A program made the position numbers and the translations under genes. This document shows positions 29,922 to 40,513 of a stretch of DNA of 64,000 bases, in pieces. The stretch is from Agarophyton chilense (lineage: Eukaryota; Rhodophyta; Florideophyceae; Gracilariales; Gracilariaceae), in the NCBI GenBank assembly GCA_030374765.1, contig JARGXX010000132.1:146501-210500 (forward strand), written 5' to 3'. The notes below the pieces were generated by a model, which was not told the origin of the DNA, made no database searches, and worked only from the letters and a program-made list of their open reading frames with translations. Numbering within the stretch: the first letter of the stretch is position 1; every line of letters starts with the position of its first letter.

Positions 29922-31913
29922 GCAATTCCGCTCCAATGTCTCCTTGGCCTTACTAACCAGTCTCATAACATTAGTTGACGATGCATCCAGGTAGTGGATT
30001 GCAACATAACTTTACATCTTTGCAAGAAAGGGAACTTGGCTTCGGATGGTACCCTACTGCTGGTTTGAAAACCTATCACTGAAATAGAAATGTATATAAA
30101 TGTACGATGCTCGAGGATATCTAGGTCAATAGAAGTACAAGTCAAAGGTTGAAGATAAAGAATTGTCCGAATCACTGAAAGGATATGTTTTTCACCCCCC
30201 TTAAAATCTTCTGTCATCGCGTGTCCTCTCTTTGGAGCAGGACCACGAGTTGTGACGTTTGTTATACAAACTTGTGTACCAGACAGAGCAAAGTCAAAGC
30301 TATTTCTTCTATAATGAGCCCGTTTAAAAAAAAATCGGTTCCACGTTTGAATTCCTCACCCTTTCCCACCTGCGCATTCCGACTCTTTTCATCACAACAG
30401 CGTCGTTTCTGTCACCAAAACGTCTTTTGGTTTTGTTTTGTTGCCACGTGAACCACATTGTCGACTGCTGCCACCAGCTCCTTCACAGTCATCTGGTTTT
30501 GGCGGACATTTAACCTCACCAAAACAGAGTATGAACCATTTTTGTTGAATTTTTCTTTAAATGTACATTAGTTCTCAAGTGTTAAGGTGTTCTTTGTTTA
30601 TGTTTGCCAGGTGTCTGCAATCACGTTCCGTTCGCGCCTTATTGACCATAAGTTAGACTTCATTTATTTGTCGTTGTGTTTTTCATCTTTCCCATAGTGT
30701 GTCAAATCTCCTGCTTTATATTCCATTATGAAAAAAACATTTGGCTTTTTCTCGATTGAGTAATTAAAAACCGCTCAAATCTATCATAAATCTCGTTCTT
30801 TCCGCTCCATACTCCCAGACGAGACAGCATAAGATGTTGGTGTCTTAAAGGAATTAATGGTGCCCGCTCAATTACATGGGTATGACGTTGATTAAAAGCG
30901 TTTGATGTATAAGAAAGAATCATCACAATGTACACAATGTCTGTCTTCTAGAAAACCCCAGAAAAAGTATAGATGCACAATGATGAAGTTGCTGATGCTT
31001 CGTTTAGAGCAAGTGATTTGAAAAGGTATTGTGTTTTCACAGCAAGTTGAACGTTCTGCATTTTTTTCTGATTGCATGTCGACCATCTGCTAATACACAT
31101 TTTTGGATCTTCTTTCATGAATAGATTGGTAGTGGTTTTGTAAAACTCTGGAATCGGTACTATGTTTATTGCAATGTTGTTCACAGTCTTGTAACGTACA
31201 GGAAGGCTTGAATTTGAAAACATACTGAGATTTGCACCTTGAAGAAGATGGACGGACGTGTGTAGAAGTATAGTTAGATTCTTAGCGTGGGTGAGGGAAG
31301 AATTGGCTGTATCTGTAGCTAGCAGCAATATTGTTGTCCACGATTAAGATTGTCTTCAAAATTGCAAAACATTTTAGGGGCCTCCTGAAAATAGAGTTCT
31401 CTACTGCAAGATGACTCTTCGTTTTTTTACCACATCAGAGTCTCACAAGGTAGGGTCTTACGGAAAAACGAGGGCATCAAGGTGGGCACACAGGTATGTT
31501 TCGGGACACGAAAACAACAGCAACAAATGCAGGCTACGGTATGTATCAAGTGTCCGTTTAGCTCACAGACTGCAGTAGCCCTCAAAGCCCTTTTTTGGTC
31601 AACCCTCGTTACTCAATGTCACTCGCACCTCCTCTCTAGAAGGCATGTCATCTGAAAAGCGAGGGACCCCTCTACACGTAAGTTACTTGGGGTCAAAGAG
31701 CCAAATAATCTCTAGCTAGTTTCGTGCATAATATGTATATTACTACCAGCATGAGGCTGTGGATACGTATTGCTTATCCAGAGCTTCAAGCTCTGAATAA
31801 CCCACCATACTGGTCGGTCCTCAACCCGCGGGCGTTCTTTTAGTAGGCAGGCTGTTTGTTTAAATATCAATGTTGTAAGATGTGTTTTATATTCAAAAAG
31901 TACCAGCTCGATG
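29922..31913. other. 2-kb AT-rich gene-free stretch
   Basis: Between two converging genes lies the longest non-coding gap of the gene island. Frames here lack ATG starts or any signature. It contains an A/T-rich core near 30540-30900 and a small perfect hairpin around 31783-31800. No RNA gene or transposon is recognised. Confidence 0.5.
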
Positions 31914-34286
31914 CTATACTAATCTGATTCTGTGTTCTGCGCTATCATAAACCCATATATCCAAATCCTCATATTGCTCAATGGTCTTAATGAGATCATC
32001 CCTTGAGAATCCATTCCCATCGCACACCTTTTCAGCGGAAGCTATGTCGATCACAGTTCTGTTATCCTTTTCCATATGTTGGCTAATTAATGTGTACAAC
32101 CGCCAAATTCTACTCTCCTCACTATCGTCATCGCCCATGTTTCCTTCATTGAAAATGTCGTCGTCATCATCATCATCATTTTGACGTCTCTTTTTCCTGT
32201 TTCCATCTTCCAGAGAGGCCTGGCTCGCGCTCATGAGACGAAGCGCCTCCTGAAGGTCCGCGAGCTCAACTCGGTCTGCAAGCCTGAGCCGACACAGCGC
32301 TTGGGCGAGACGAAGAATGCTAAGGAGTTTTCTGGGAGATGTATAGCCATGAGCATCGCGACCGTCCTCGACATCCTCACCGCGCATGGCGACGTAGTTG
32401 TTCACCAAGAACTCGGTGATTCGGCCGTCCTTGGGCACGACAGGGTTCACCTTGCGGGCGGCCGCAATATGCGCTCGAATCACCTTCGGACTGATGACCT
32501 CGAAGCCGAGCGGAGGATGTGCACCGGTTCGGTGCACGTGAGTGACATGTCTTGCCAGGTGGATGTCATGTTCGTAGCTAGGGGCGTCGAGGAGCAGAAA
32601 CAGCAGATCGAAACGAGAGAGCAGCGCAGCTGGGAGATTTATGTTCTCCGCCGCTGTCTTGGACTTGTTGTACCGACCGTACGCAGGGTTTGCAGCTGCG
32701 AGAATGGAAGCCCTTGCATTGAGGCTGGTAGTGATACCGGCCTTCGCAATGGAAACGGTTTGCTGTTCCATCACTTCATGGATGGCCGTCCTATCGACGT
32801 CGTTCATCTTGTCGAACTCGTCAATGCAGGCAATGCCCATGTCTGAGAGAACGAGAGCGCCACCCTCCAACATGAGCTCATTCGTGGCAGGGTCTCGCAT
32901 CACGGCGGCCGTGAGACCGACGCCGGAACTTCCCTTGCCGTTGGTGTAGACAGCGCGCGGGGCGACCTTTGCGATGTGCTTCAAGAGCTGAGATTTTGCG
33001 ACACCGGGCTCGCCCATGAGACATATGTGAAGGTCTCCGCGCAGACGCATGCCGTCCGGCAATTTCTTTGGCGGGGCGCCAAGCAGAAGAAGTAGCAGTG
33101 CCTTTTTGACGTCCACGTTGCCGAAGATCTCTGGCGCAATAGACTTGGCCAACTTGTCGTACACCTGGGTGTCTTGTCGGAGCGCGGCAAGCGCGTGCTT
33201 TGTAGCATCGTCAAGCACGGTCTGGTCGTAGCTCTTCTTCTTTTGGAGCACGTGAGTGGCTTCCAGAAAAGTGTTGGCGAGAAAGCCGGCCTTCAGCGCC
33301 ATGTAGCCCGTGAACGGGGCCGGAAGAAAGATTCCAGAGATGTCGACCGAGTCGCCGGAGGTGCAGGTGCGGGTGAGCTGTGCGTTGAGCTTGACGTTGA
33401 TGGTGCGCGGGATGCTGCCGATGGGGACTTGGTCGGCGGGTTCCTGTAGTTTGAGCTCCTGGTACTTGACGAACTTACATGCCTTGTAGTTGGGGATGAG
33501 CTCGTTGTTTTGTCCCTGTGGATGGTTTTGGGTCGGGCAGGACAAGATGGGCATGTAGGTGTTGGCGGACACTTGCTGATACACCTCGTACCCGCAGGAG
33601 TGGCAGGTGTAGGTGGCGACCTCCAGCCTGGGTTTGACCTCTGTGATTCGGGTTACAATGCCGGTGACGGTGACGAGGCGACCCACATGCTCCGAGCGCA
33701 CCATGCGCAGCGGGATGGCTTTCTCATTGGGTTGCGGGATGAGCAGCGTCTCGAAGAGGCGGGTCATGGCGGCCGGGACGAGGTTGCGCGGGTCGGCGGC
33801 TGGAGCTGGCGGGAGGTTGACGTTGTGCACATTGAGAGCGCTGTTGGCGGGCAGGTTCTCGCTGCGCAGTTGGGCGTCTCGAAATTGTTGCTCCCTCTGG
33901 CGGCGCGTCTCGGTGAGCGCTTCGATGCGGTCCGGGGCGGCGTGCGAACCGAGCGGGGGCGCCGGATCGGCGGCGCGCAGGTCGGCGATGATTTCGTCGG
34001 CGGCCTCGGAGAAGAGCTGCTTGAAGCGGCGGGCGTTTTGCACGACTTGCTCGTGCAGCAGCGTTGGGATGGCGCCCGCGTTGGCGGCGGAAAAGTTGGC
34101 GGAATGCAGGCCCCACTTGTAGAGGTCGTCGACATGGATGACGAGGGAGTTTTGGGAGCGCTCGTAGATGCGATTGATCTGGAGCATGTACTTTAGGGAG
34201 GAGCCGGAGGAGAAGTCGTCGTCGGCAAAGCTGGAGAGGAACTCCTTGAGGCGCTGGCGGATGGCAGTGTAGTCGAGCGTGGCCAT
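31914..34286 (-). CDS. MCM7: Replicative helicase subunit MCM7
   Basis: A 790-residue protein from the ATG at 34286; upstream in-frame sequence is Pro/Ser-rich leader without homology. MCM7 is one of six subunits of the MCM2-7 helicase that, with Cdc45 and GINS, unwinds the replication fork. The zinc ribbon has C228, C231 and C250, but H255 replaces the usual fourth Cys. The AAA+ core has Walker A GEPGVAKS (425-432), CIDEFDKM (about 487-494) and the arginine finger LLSRFDLL. MCM7-specific pieces such as VRSEHVGRLVTVTGIVTR and QVPIGSIPRTINV identify the paralogue. An Asp-rich run lies near the C-terminal winged-helix domain. Single exon. It diverges from mitoferrin with about 390 bp between starts. 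Confidence 0.97.
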   Translation of the reverse strand: MATLDYTAIRQRLKEFLSSFADDDFSSGSSLKYMLQINRIYERSQNSLVIHVDDLYKWGLHSANFSAANAGAIPTLLHEQVVQNARRFKQLFSEAADEIIADLRAADPAPPLGSHAAPDRIEALTETRRQREQQFRDAQLRSENLPANSALNVHNVNLPPAPAADPRNLVPAAMTRLFETLLIPQPNEKAIPLRMVRSEHVGRLVTVTGIVTRITEVKPRLEVATYTCHSCGYEVYQQVSANTYMPILSCPTQNHPQGQNNELIPNYKACKFVKYQELKLQEPADQVPIGSIPRTINVKLNAQLTRTCTSGDSVDISGIFLPAPFTGYMALKAGFLANTFLEATHVLQKKKSYDQTVLDDATKHALAALRQDTQVYDKLAKSIAPEIFGNVDVKKALLLLLLGAPPKKLPDGMRLRGDLHICLMGEPGVAKSQLLKHIAKVAPRAVYTNGKGSSGVGLTAAVMRDPATNELMLEGGALVLSDMGIACIDEFDKMNDVDRTAIHEVMEQQTVSIAKAGITTSLNARASILAAANPAYGRYNKSKTAAENINLPAALLSRFDLLFLLLDAPSYEHDIHLARHVTHVHRTGAHPPLGFEVISPKVIRAHIAAARKVNPVVPKDGRITEFLVNNYVAMRGEDVEDGRDAHGYTSPRKLLSILRLAQALCRLRLADRVELADLQEALRLMSASQASLEDGNRKKRRQNDDDDDDDIFNEGNMGDDDSEESRIWRLYTLISQHMEKDNRTVIDIASAEKVCDGNGFSRDDLIKTIEQYEDLDIWVYDSAEHRIRLV

Positions 34287-34674
34287 GGCGGCGGTGGGGG
34301 AGTTGGGGACGGAGACGGGGGATGGAATGGGGTGGCTAGGGAGGGGGCGGACTGGGGAGAGAGACACGGTGGGGGTGAATGCGGAGAGGCATAGAGAGGG
34401 AGAGCGTGATGCGCGAGTGCGAGGGGGATGAGTAGTAGTAGTGAGAGGGTGCGATGTATTGGGCGAGTTCCCGCCAAAGCGTTGGCGGGGTGAAATTGGC
34501 GCCAAAAAAAACGGCGATGATTTGCAGTGGCACGTGGCGCGCCGGCGGTCGGGTGCTGACGGCGGCGGTGCAGGCGGCGGCGGCGGCGATGACGATAGCG
34601 CCGTCGGCGGCGGGTGGCGGCGTCGGTGTCGCAGGTGGCTGGCGCACTCGGCGCCACGCATGCTTGCTTGAGTG
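34287..34674. promoter_or_regulatory. Bidirectional promoter, MCM7 / mitoferrin
   Basis: About 390 bp between divergent starts. The sequence ttcccgcc (34469-34476), inside gagttcccgccaaag, fits the E2F/DP consensus TTTSSCGC on one strand, as expected of an S-phase gene; this is a consensus match only. Confidence 0.5.
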
Positions 34675-35781
34675 ATGTCGCGCTCGGCCGGACGGTGGGA
34701 CGCCCCGGTATCGACGGATCACAGCGCAGCGCGAGGCCCTGACGCGCAGGCGCAGGCGCAGGCGCAGGCGCAGGGCGAGTCGGTGGCGGCGTCGGTGGCG
34801 GTGGCGGTGGGAGCGGCGACGGCAACGGTCGGCAATGAGAGAACGGAGACGGAGACAAGGACGAAGAGGGAGTCGGAGACGGGGACGGAGCAGCAGCTGA
34901 CGGCCGGACAGCACATGGTGGCCGGGGCGGCGGCCGGTATGGCCGAGCACATGGCCATGTTCCCGGTGGACACGGTGAAGACGCGCATGCAATCGTACAT
35001 AGGGCTACGCGACTACGCACGCGGGGGCGTAGCACGCACGGCACGCGCGCTGGTAAGCGGCGAAGGCGTGCGCGCACTGTGGCGCGGCGTCGGGGCGGTG
35101 GCGTTGTCGGCCGGCCCCGCACACGCGCTGTACTTTGCGACGTTCGAAGCGGTGCGACGGGCGGGTGGCGACAAAGACAACGGCGAAACGACGGAATGGA
35201 CGGTGATGGGAGCGACTGCAGCGGCGGGAGTTTGCGCAACGGTGGTGAGTGACGGAGTGATGACTCCGCTTGATGTTGTGAAACAACGTATGCAACTTTG
35301 CGGACGAGAGGTTTACTCAACGGTGGCGCAGTGCACGCGCACTGTGTACCGACAACACGGGGTGGGTGCGTTCTTCGCGGGCTACGGCGCCACGCTAGTG
35401 ATGAACGTACCGTTCGCGGCGGTGTACGTAAGCGCGTACGAGGCAGTGAAACGCGCGCTTCGCGCGCAGCAAGAAGAGGAGTTAAGCGCGCGCAAACACT
35501 GCGTGGCGGGCGCCGCAGCCGGCGGTTTAGCGGCGGCGACCACCAACCCGCTGGACGTGGCGCGTACGAGATTGCAAACGCAGGGCGAGGTAGGCGCGCG
35601 ACGCTACGGTGGTCTTACTGATGCGCTACGTCGCATCGCAGTGGAGGAAGGAGCACGCGGCCTGCTGAGCGGCGTGCGCGCGCGCGTCCTGTTCCACGCG
35701 CCAGCCGCCGCCATCTGCTGGACCACGTACGAGCTCAGCAAGCGCGCTATGGCGCGTCGTGCGCATCGCGCCGCCGCGTGA
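34675..35781 (+). CDS. Mitoferrin, mitochondrial iron carrier
   Basis: A 368-residue mitochondrial carrier; ATG at 34675 follows an in-frame GTG. A disordered N-terminal extension of about 80 residues includes a Gln-Ala repeat. Three carrier repeats follow: EHMAMFPVDTVKTRMQ, TPLDVVKQRMQL and NPLDVARTRLQT. GPAHALYFATFEAVR and VMNVPFAAVYVSAYEAVKR are characteristic of mitoferrins (yeast Mrs3/4, animal SLC25A37/28), and the wording is closest to plant proteins. These carriers bring ferrous iron into the matrix for Fe-S cluster and heme synthesis. The gene is very GC-rich and has no intron. The N-terminal extension is longer than usual. Confidence 0.9.
   Translation: MSRSAGRWDAPVSTDHSAARGPDAQAQAQAQAQGESVAASVAVAVGAATATVGNERTETETRTKRESETGTEQQLTAGQHMVAGAAAGMAEHMAMFPVDTVKTRMQSYIGLRDYARGGVARTARALVSGEGVRALWRGVGAVALSAGPAHALYFATFEAVRRAGGDKDNGETTEWTVMGATAAAGVCATVVSDGVMTPLDVVKQRMQLCGREVYSTVAQCTRTVYRQHGVGAFFAGYGATLVMNVPFAAVYVSAYEAVKRALRAQQEEELSARKHCVAGAAAGGLAAATTNPLDVARTRLQTQGEVGARRYGGLTDALRRIAVEEGARGLLSGVRARVLFHAPAAAICWTTYELSKRAMARRAHRAAA
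34745..34774 (+). repeat. CAGGCG hexanucleotide repeat in mitoferrin
   Basis: About five in-frame copies of caggcg encode the Gln-Ala run in the N-terminal extension. Confidence 0.85.
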
Positions 35782-36664
35782 GAACGTCTGTGTGTCGCAC
35801 TTTTTTTTTCTTTTCGTTTCGGCTCTTTTGCTTTTTGCGCTCTGCCCGACGCGCAACGCTTTCGTTTCGCGCCTTGCGCTTGGCCGACACTTTGCGTTTC
35901 GCGCCTTGCGCTTGGAGGCACTTTCGTTTGGCGCTGGCGCGCGCTGGCGCGCTGCGCGGCGGCGCGCTCCCGGCCCCGGCTTCAGTGGGCGCGTGGCCGC
36001 CGCGCGCGTCGCGCGCAACACCAACGGCGCGTCGCGGCGAAGGCGAAGGCGAAGACGAAGACGAAGACGGAGACGGAGACGGAGACGAAGACGGCACGCG
36101 GGGAAAGCGGCGCGCAGACGCGAGCGGTGCGTCGCGCATGCGCCGCCAGCGTCGCCGTCGCCGCCGTCGCGGTCGCAGTCAGTCGCAGCCGCCGTCACCG
36201 TCGTCGCGCTCACGCCGCTCGCGCCGCGCCGCCGCCTCGCGCCGCGCCGCCGCGCCCGGCTAAGCGACGCACCTGCCGCGCCGACGTGGAGGCCGCGCAA
36301 AAGCACCGGGCCACACTCCCCTGCCAGCGATTGCTACCAATCCTACCTTACACAGTGTGTGCGTTTGGCACACTGTGTGTAGCGCAGTGTGCCACCACCA
36401 CCACCACCACCAGTACACATTTCTAGTCAATACATGCAATGCGCGCGCGCGCCCTTTCCCATCAACCTTTCCTCTCCCCCGTGTGCACGCACTCTTTTTG
36501 CGCGCGCCCGCGTGCCCTCGCGCTCCCCTGCCTCCTCGCCTCCTCGCCTCCTCGTCTCCACTCCTCTACCCTTCTACCCCTCCACCCCTCTACCCTTCTC
36601 CCCCTCCTCCCCCCTCTCCCCCTCCGCTCTCCTCCGCCCCTCGACCCTTCGACCCCTCCCCCCC
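35782..36664. promoter_or_regulatory. GC-rich intergenic region upstream of DYRK1
   Basis: About 880 bp between mitoferrin's stop and the DYRK1 start. It has repeats of the form tttcgcgccttgcgcttgg near 35865-35920, a gaagacg array near 36040-36100, an inverted repeat around 36367-36393, a (cca)n run, and a C/T-rich leader immediately before the start. Frames through it reflect composition only. Confidence 0.55.
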
Positions 36665-37133
36665 ATGGACGCCGCGCGCGCGCGCCGCCGCAAAGGCGTC
36701 TTCCGCCCATACAACTCCTACCTCGCCAAGAAGAGCGCCGTCGATGCCGCCCCGCGCGCCCGCCAGCTCCATCAACAGCGTCGCTCCGCCACAGCCACCA
36801 CAGCCGCCACCGCCACCGCCGCCACCGCCGCCGCCGCCACCGCCGCCACCGCCGCCACCGCCGCCACCGCCGCCACCGCCGCCACCGCCGCCCACCCCGC
36901 CCCCGCCGTCTGCCTCTCCGTCGCGCTCATGCGCACCTACGAGGCCATCAACCTCGCCTTCTTCCACTCCGCTGACGCGCGCGCCGCCGCCCGTAACCCC
37001 GCCGATGACGTCGCCCTGCAACCGCTACCCCGCCGCGCTCTCCCGCTCCAGTCCCACCCGCCGCCTCGTCTGCTTGTCGCCGCTGACCCCGGCCCCAACC
37101 CCAACCTAAACCTCAACCCCGACCCCGACCTCA

Positions 37134-37203
<70 letters not shown>

Positions 37204-38944
37204 AACCCAGCCGCCCGCGCCCGCGCACCAGCCCGCGCACTCGCCCATGTCCGTGCAGTACTGCGACAAGAACCACGACTACATCGTGCGCACCGGCGAG
37301 CTCTTCCACAACCGCTACACCCTGGAAAAGGTCATCGGCAAGGGCTCCTTCGGCCAGGTCGTCCGCGCCTACGACACCGTGCGCAACGCCCACGTCGCCA
37401 TCAAAATCATTAAGAACCACTCGCTCTACGTCGACCAGGCGCTCAGCGAGGCGCGCATGACCTCCTACCTCAACCGCATCGATCCGCTCGACTCGCACTC
37501 CATCATGCGTCTGCGCGACAAGTTCATCTTTCGCGGCCACCACTGTCTCGTCCTCGAGCTGCTCTCCTTCTCGCTCTACGATCTGCTGCGCAGCACCGAC
37601 TTTTACGGCGTCAGTCTCAACCTCGTGCGCAAGTTCTGCACCCAGATCCTTGCCTGCCTTGCCTTTCTGGCCCGTTCAGACGTCAACATTGCCCACTGCG
37701 ACCTCAAGCCGGAGAATGTCCTGTTGCGCCACCCGCAGCGCAGTGCAATCAAGGTCGTCGACTTTGGTGCCAGCTGCCGCGTCTCCCCCTCCATGTACAC
37801 CTACGTCCAGTCCCGCTTCTACCGCGCCCCCGAGGTTATCCTCGGTTTGCCCTACGGCACTCAGGTCGACGTGTGGAGTCTGGGCTGCATGCTCGTCGAG
37901 CTGCACACCGGCTACCCGCTCTTCGCCGGCAACGACGAGGCCGACCAGATCGCCATCATCGTCGAGCGCCTCGGCCTCCCCCCCGCCCACATGCTCGAGC
38001 GCGGCTCCAAGAGCGCCCTCTTCTTCGATCGCGACCCGCAAACTAATCACTGGCGCCTGCGTCCTAACCCCTCCTCGCCCCAACCGCCGCCCGCCCCGCG
38101 CTCCAGCCCCATCGACCACTTTGTGATCCACCACACCGGCGGCGGCGCCGCCGCCCGTGGAAAGCGCCTCAGCGCCGGCCACTCGCAGCGCGACTATGAC
38201 CTCTTCCTCTCGCTTGCTAAGCGCATGTTGCAATACGACCCGCAACGTCGCATCACCGCCACCGACGCCCTGTCGCACGCCTTTGTGCAACACGCCGCCC
38301 TTCCCCCCGACCGCCACTCCCCGCCCCCCATCCCGCACCTCCACCCCTCTGCCTCGCGCGCCGCCCAAGTCCACACCGGCCGCAAGGCCCCGCTTCAGCG
38401 TCGCTGCACCGAAGCCTCAGCCCCTCACCACAGCATTGACCACGCCTCGTTGCGCCATCTATCCCCGTCCCACTCCCCGTCCCACTCGCAGTCACCGTCG
38501 TCGTCGTCACACCCTGACGTCGGCGGCCCGCTGCAAAAGTCGCGTTCTGAACCGTTCTTCGCTCGTTCGCCCCCACCTCCACCGCCACCCCCAGCAGACT
38601 GCTTTGTATTCCGTCAGTCACTGTGGGCGCAACAGGTCGGCATCGAGCCCCCTCCCTGGCGCGCCGCCGGTTTACCCCCGCCGCCCGAGCCACCACCGCC
38701 CGCCCGCGCCGCCACACCCGCCCAGCGCCGCCGTCGCGCGTCGTTCCACCGGCTGCTACCTGCCGCGGGCGGCGGCGGCGCCGCCCCCGTCTTAGCGCCC
38801 GTCCCAACGCACGCCTCCGCGCGATGGCGTTTGCGTCCCGCGCCATGCCACCGTTGGCATCGACGTGGCGTTGCTGTGCCGCCGCGACGTGCTGTCCCTC
38901 TGCCACCACGCGGACATGGGTTTGTGCTCCCGCTCTTGACGTGA
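36665..38944 (+). CDS. DYRK1-type dual-specificity kinase
   Basis: A 759-residue protein from the ATG at 36665. Residues 1-195 are low complexity with Ala-Thr and Asp-Pro repeats. The DH box (HDYIVRTGE, about 204-212) immediately precedes the kinase and defines DYRKs. The glycine loop is GKGSFG (225-230), with catalytic Lys in VAIKIIK (K247), HCDLKPEN (about 344-351) and DFG (367-369). The activation loop YTYVQSRFYRAPE carries Y378-x-Y380, the site DYRKs autophosphorylate during translation. HCD and the loop sequence fit class 1 (DYRK1/MNB). Substrates in other organisms include splicing and cell-cycle proteins. A kinase-domain insert near 38070-38160 is Pro/Gly-rich, and the C-terminal 200 residues are Pro/Ser/His-rich. 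Confidence 0.92.
37139..37204 (+). repeat. (GACCCC)11 hexanucleotide microsatellite in DYRK1
   Basis: Eleven perfect gacccc units, in frame, encode an Asp-Pro run just before the DH box; imperfect units extend it to the left. A 36840-36895 array of gcc/acc codons encodes an Ala-Thr run in the same tail. Confidence 0.95.
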
Positions 38945-40383
38945 GCACTGTTTTGGTAAAGCGCCTCCCAGTTTTGTTGTCTTCTAGCTGTTTCAGCGCT
39001 TTGTATGAGCTATGTGTTTTGTGTTATTGCATTTGCGTTGCGGGGAGCGACTGCTTGTCGTTGCGCCTTGTTGCCAGCCGCCGACACGGTTGTGGAGTTG
39101 TGTTTCCACCGCGGCTCATCGCTTGTTGGGTCGATGTCGTCTGGACAACTGCCTCCGGACGCCGCGTGGAGCTTGCATCACTACGAGCACCAGGTACAAG
39201 GAAGGGTGAAACAAACTGGTTTTCTATTCTCTACAGAATATCACTGAGAGATATTACGAAGGTAGGTACGTTTTAATTGTGCACATACACATGATGTGTG
39301 TGGTTTTATTTAGAGACGCGTGATCGATAGCGAACACGTCCAACCCATTTTGACAAATGCAGATCCAGACGGTGACCACCTCTGCCATGCACTTGCGTGT
39401 GCATCGCCTTCAACGAAACAAGCGTGCGTGTTAAATTGCAGTTCAATTTGTAGACCAATTTGGCATGGACCCAAGCTTGAGCCATTTTCGTTTTGGCGCT
39501 TTCTCCAGAAGGTGGAGGTGTCAAAAGAGGTTGCCATCTCAGCCGACATGAAGAGACTAGACTAGTGCTTGGTAGCAGCCATGCGGGTATTTGCGCATTC
39601 CTTCGTTATTTGCTTATCAGAAATACATCAAAACGGCATTGCATTGCTGTTCATGTGACGCGTGATGATGAACAGCTTTTCACGACTGTTTTTTAAAGAG
39701 CTACCCTTCGTATTTGTGCATATGTATCTCAGGAGACTTGAATTCTCGAAGAGCACCCTCACCAATTCCTATCAATACCCGTCGTTGCTTTTGACTTGGC
39801 TGGGAAGCACTGCCTCTCCTGTGCAGCAATGAGGCTTTCCATGTGAACATTCTGACATTGTTCTCAAGATACACTGAGCTTTCACTTACATTACAACCGG
39901 TGTAATGCTTTTTCTCTGTGCGTTGTCGTCTCCATGCGAAATCACCTTGTGGGACACTGTGTGCTGCTCGTCGCCAGTTCAGGAAGCGCATGGAGCATTT
40001 CATTGTGAATAATGACAGTGAGAATCGTAGGGGACGCATTTGGAGTCGCACACAGGACAGGCGTTGCATTCTCTTTGAAAATATTCAGCCACGCAGCCAC
40101 TGTCGGGCATACAAACTTTGGAGCTGGCGCACTCTCATTGGCTGTATCACCTCGAAACGATCGTCATCCTGTATGTTGTTCACGTCACATCGTCCATACG
40201 TTTGAAGGGTACAAACAAATATGTTCAACTCGCGCAGACAATGCCAAAAACAATGCTGCAGCGCCGATAGCACTCTCCTCCCCATGCTTTCGTGTCTTCT
40301 TACTTCCACCTTTAGTTCATCGAGTATTCCCATCCCGCATTACGTAGGCGGACGCCTGCAACCAACTTGCTCTCCCATTTCGG
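38945..40383. other. Gene-free intergenic stretch
   Basis: About 1.4 kb between DYRK1 and the next plus-strand gene. Many short frames occur on both strands, none with a family signature. A transcribed non-coding RNA cannot be excluded. Confidence 0.5.
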
Positions 40384-40391
40384 TATAAAAA
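40384..40391 (+). promoter_or_regulatory. TATA box
   Basis: TATAAAAA lies 130 bp upstream of the ATG of the PP1-docking protein gene and is followed by GC-rich sequence. The same spacing is seen for the cysteine-rich gene at 62.5 kb. Confidence 0.6.
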
Positions 40392-40513
40392 GCGCGCAAG
40401 CCCCTCGCAAAATCTCAATCACAACACCATGTCCTCGCCATCCTTCAGCACTCTACGAACCTTCTCCGAAAACATCTCCCTCACTTCACTACAGTCAGCA
40501 CTGCTCCATAAAA

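Noticed and set aside
30948-31328. 126-codon minus frame in the 2-kb gap
   Set aside because: It opens at TTG, has no ATG near the start, and shows no signature or codon bias.
33510-34196. 228-codon plus frame opposite MCM7
   Set aside because: It lies antisense to a certain gene and is explained by GC-rich codon use; no domain is seen.
36590-37021. Glycine-rich minus frame opposite DYRK1
   Set aside because: Antisense translation of the gcc/acc repeat array.
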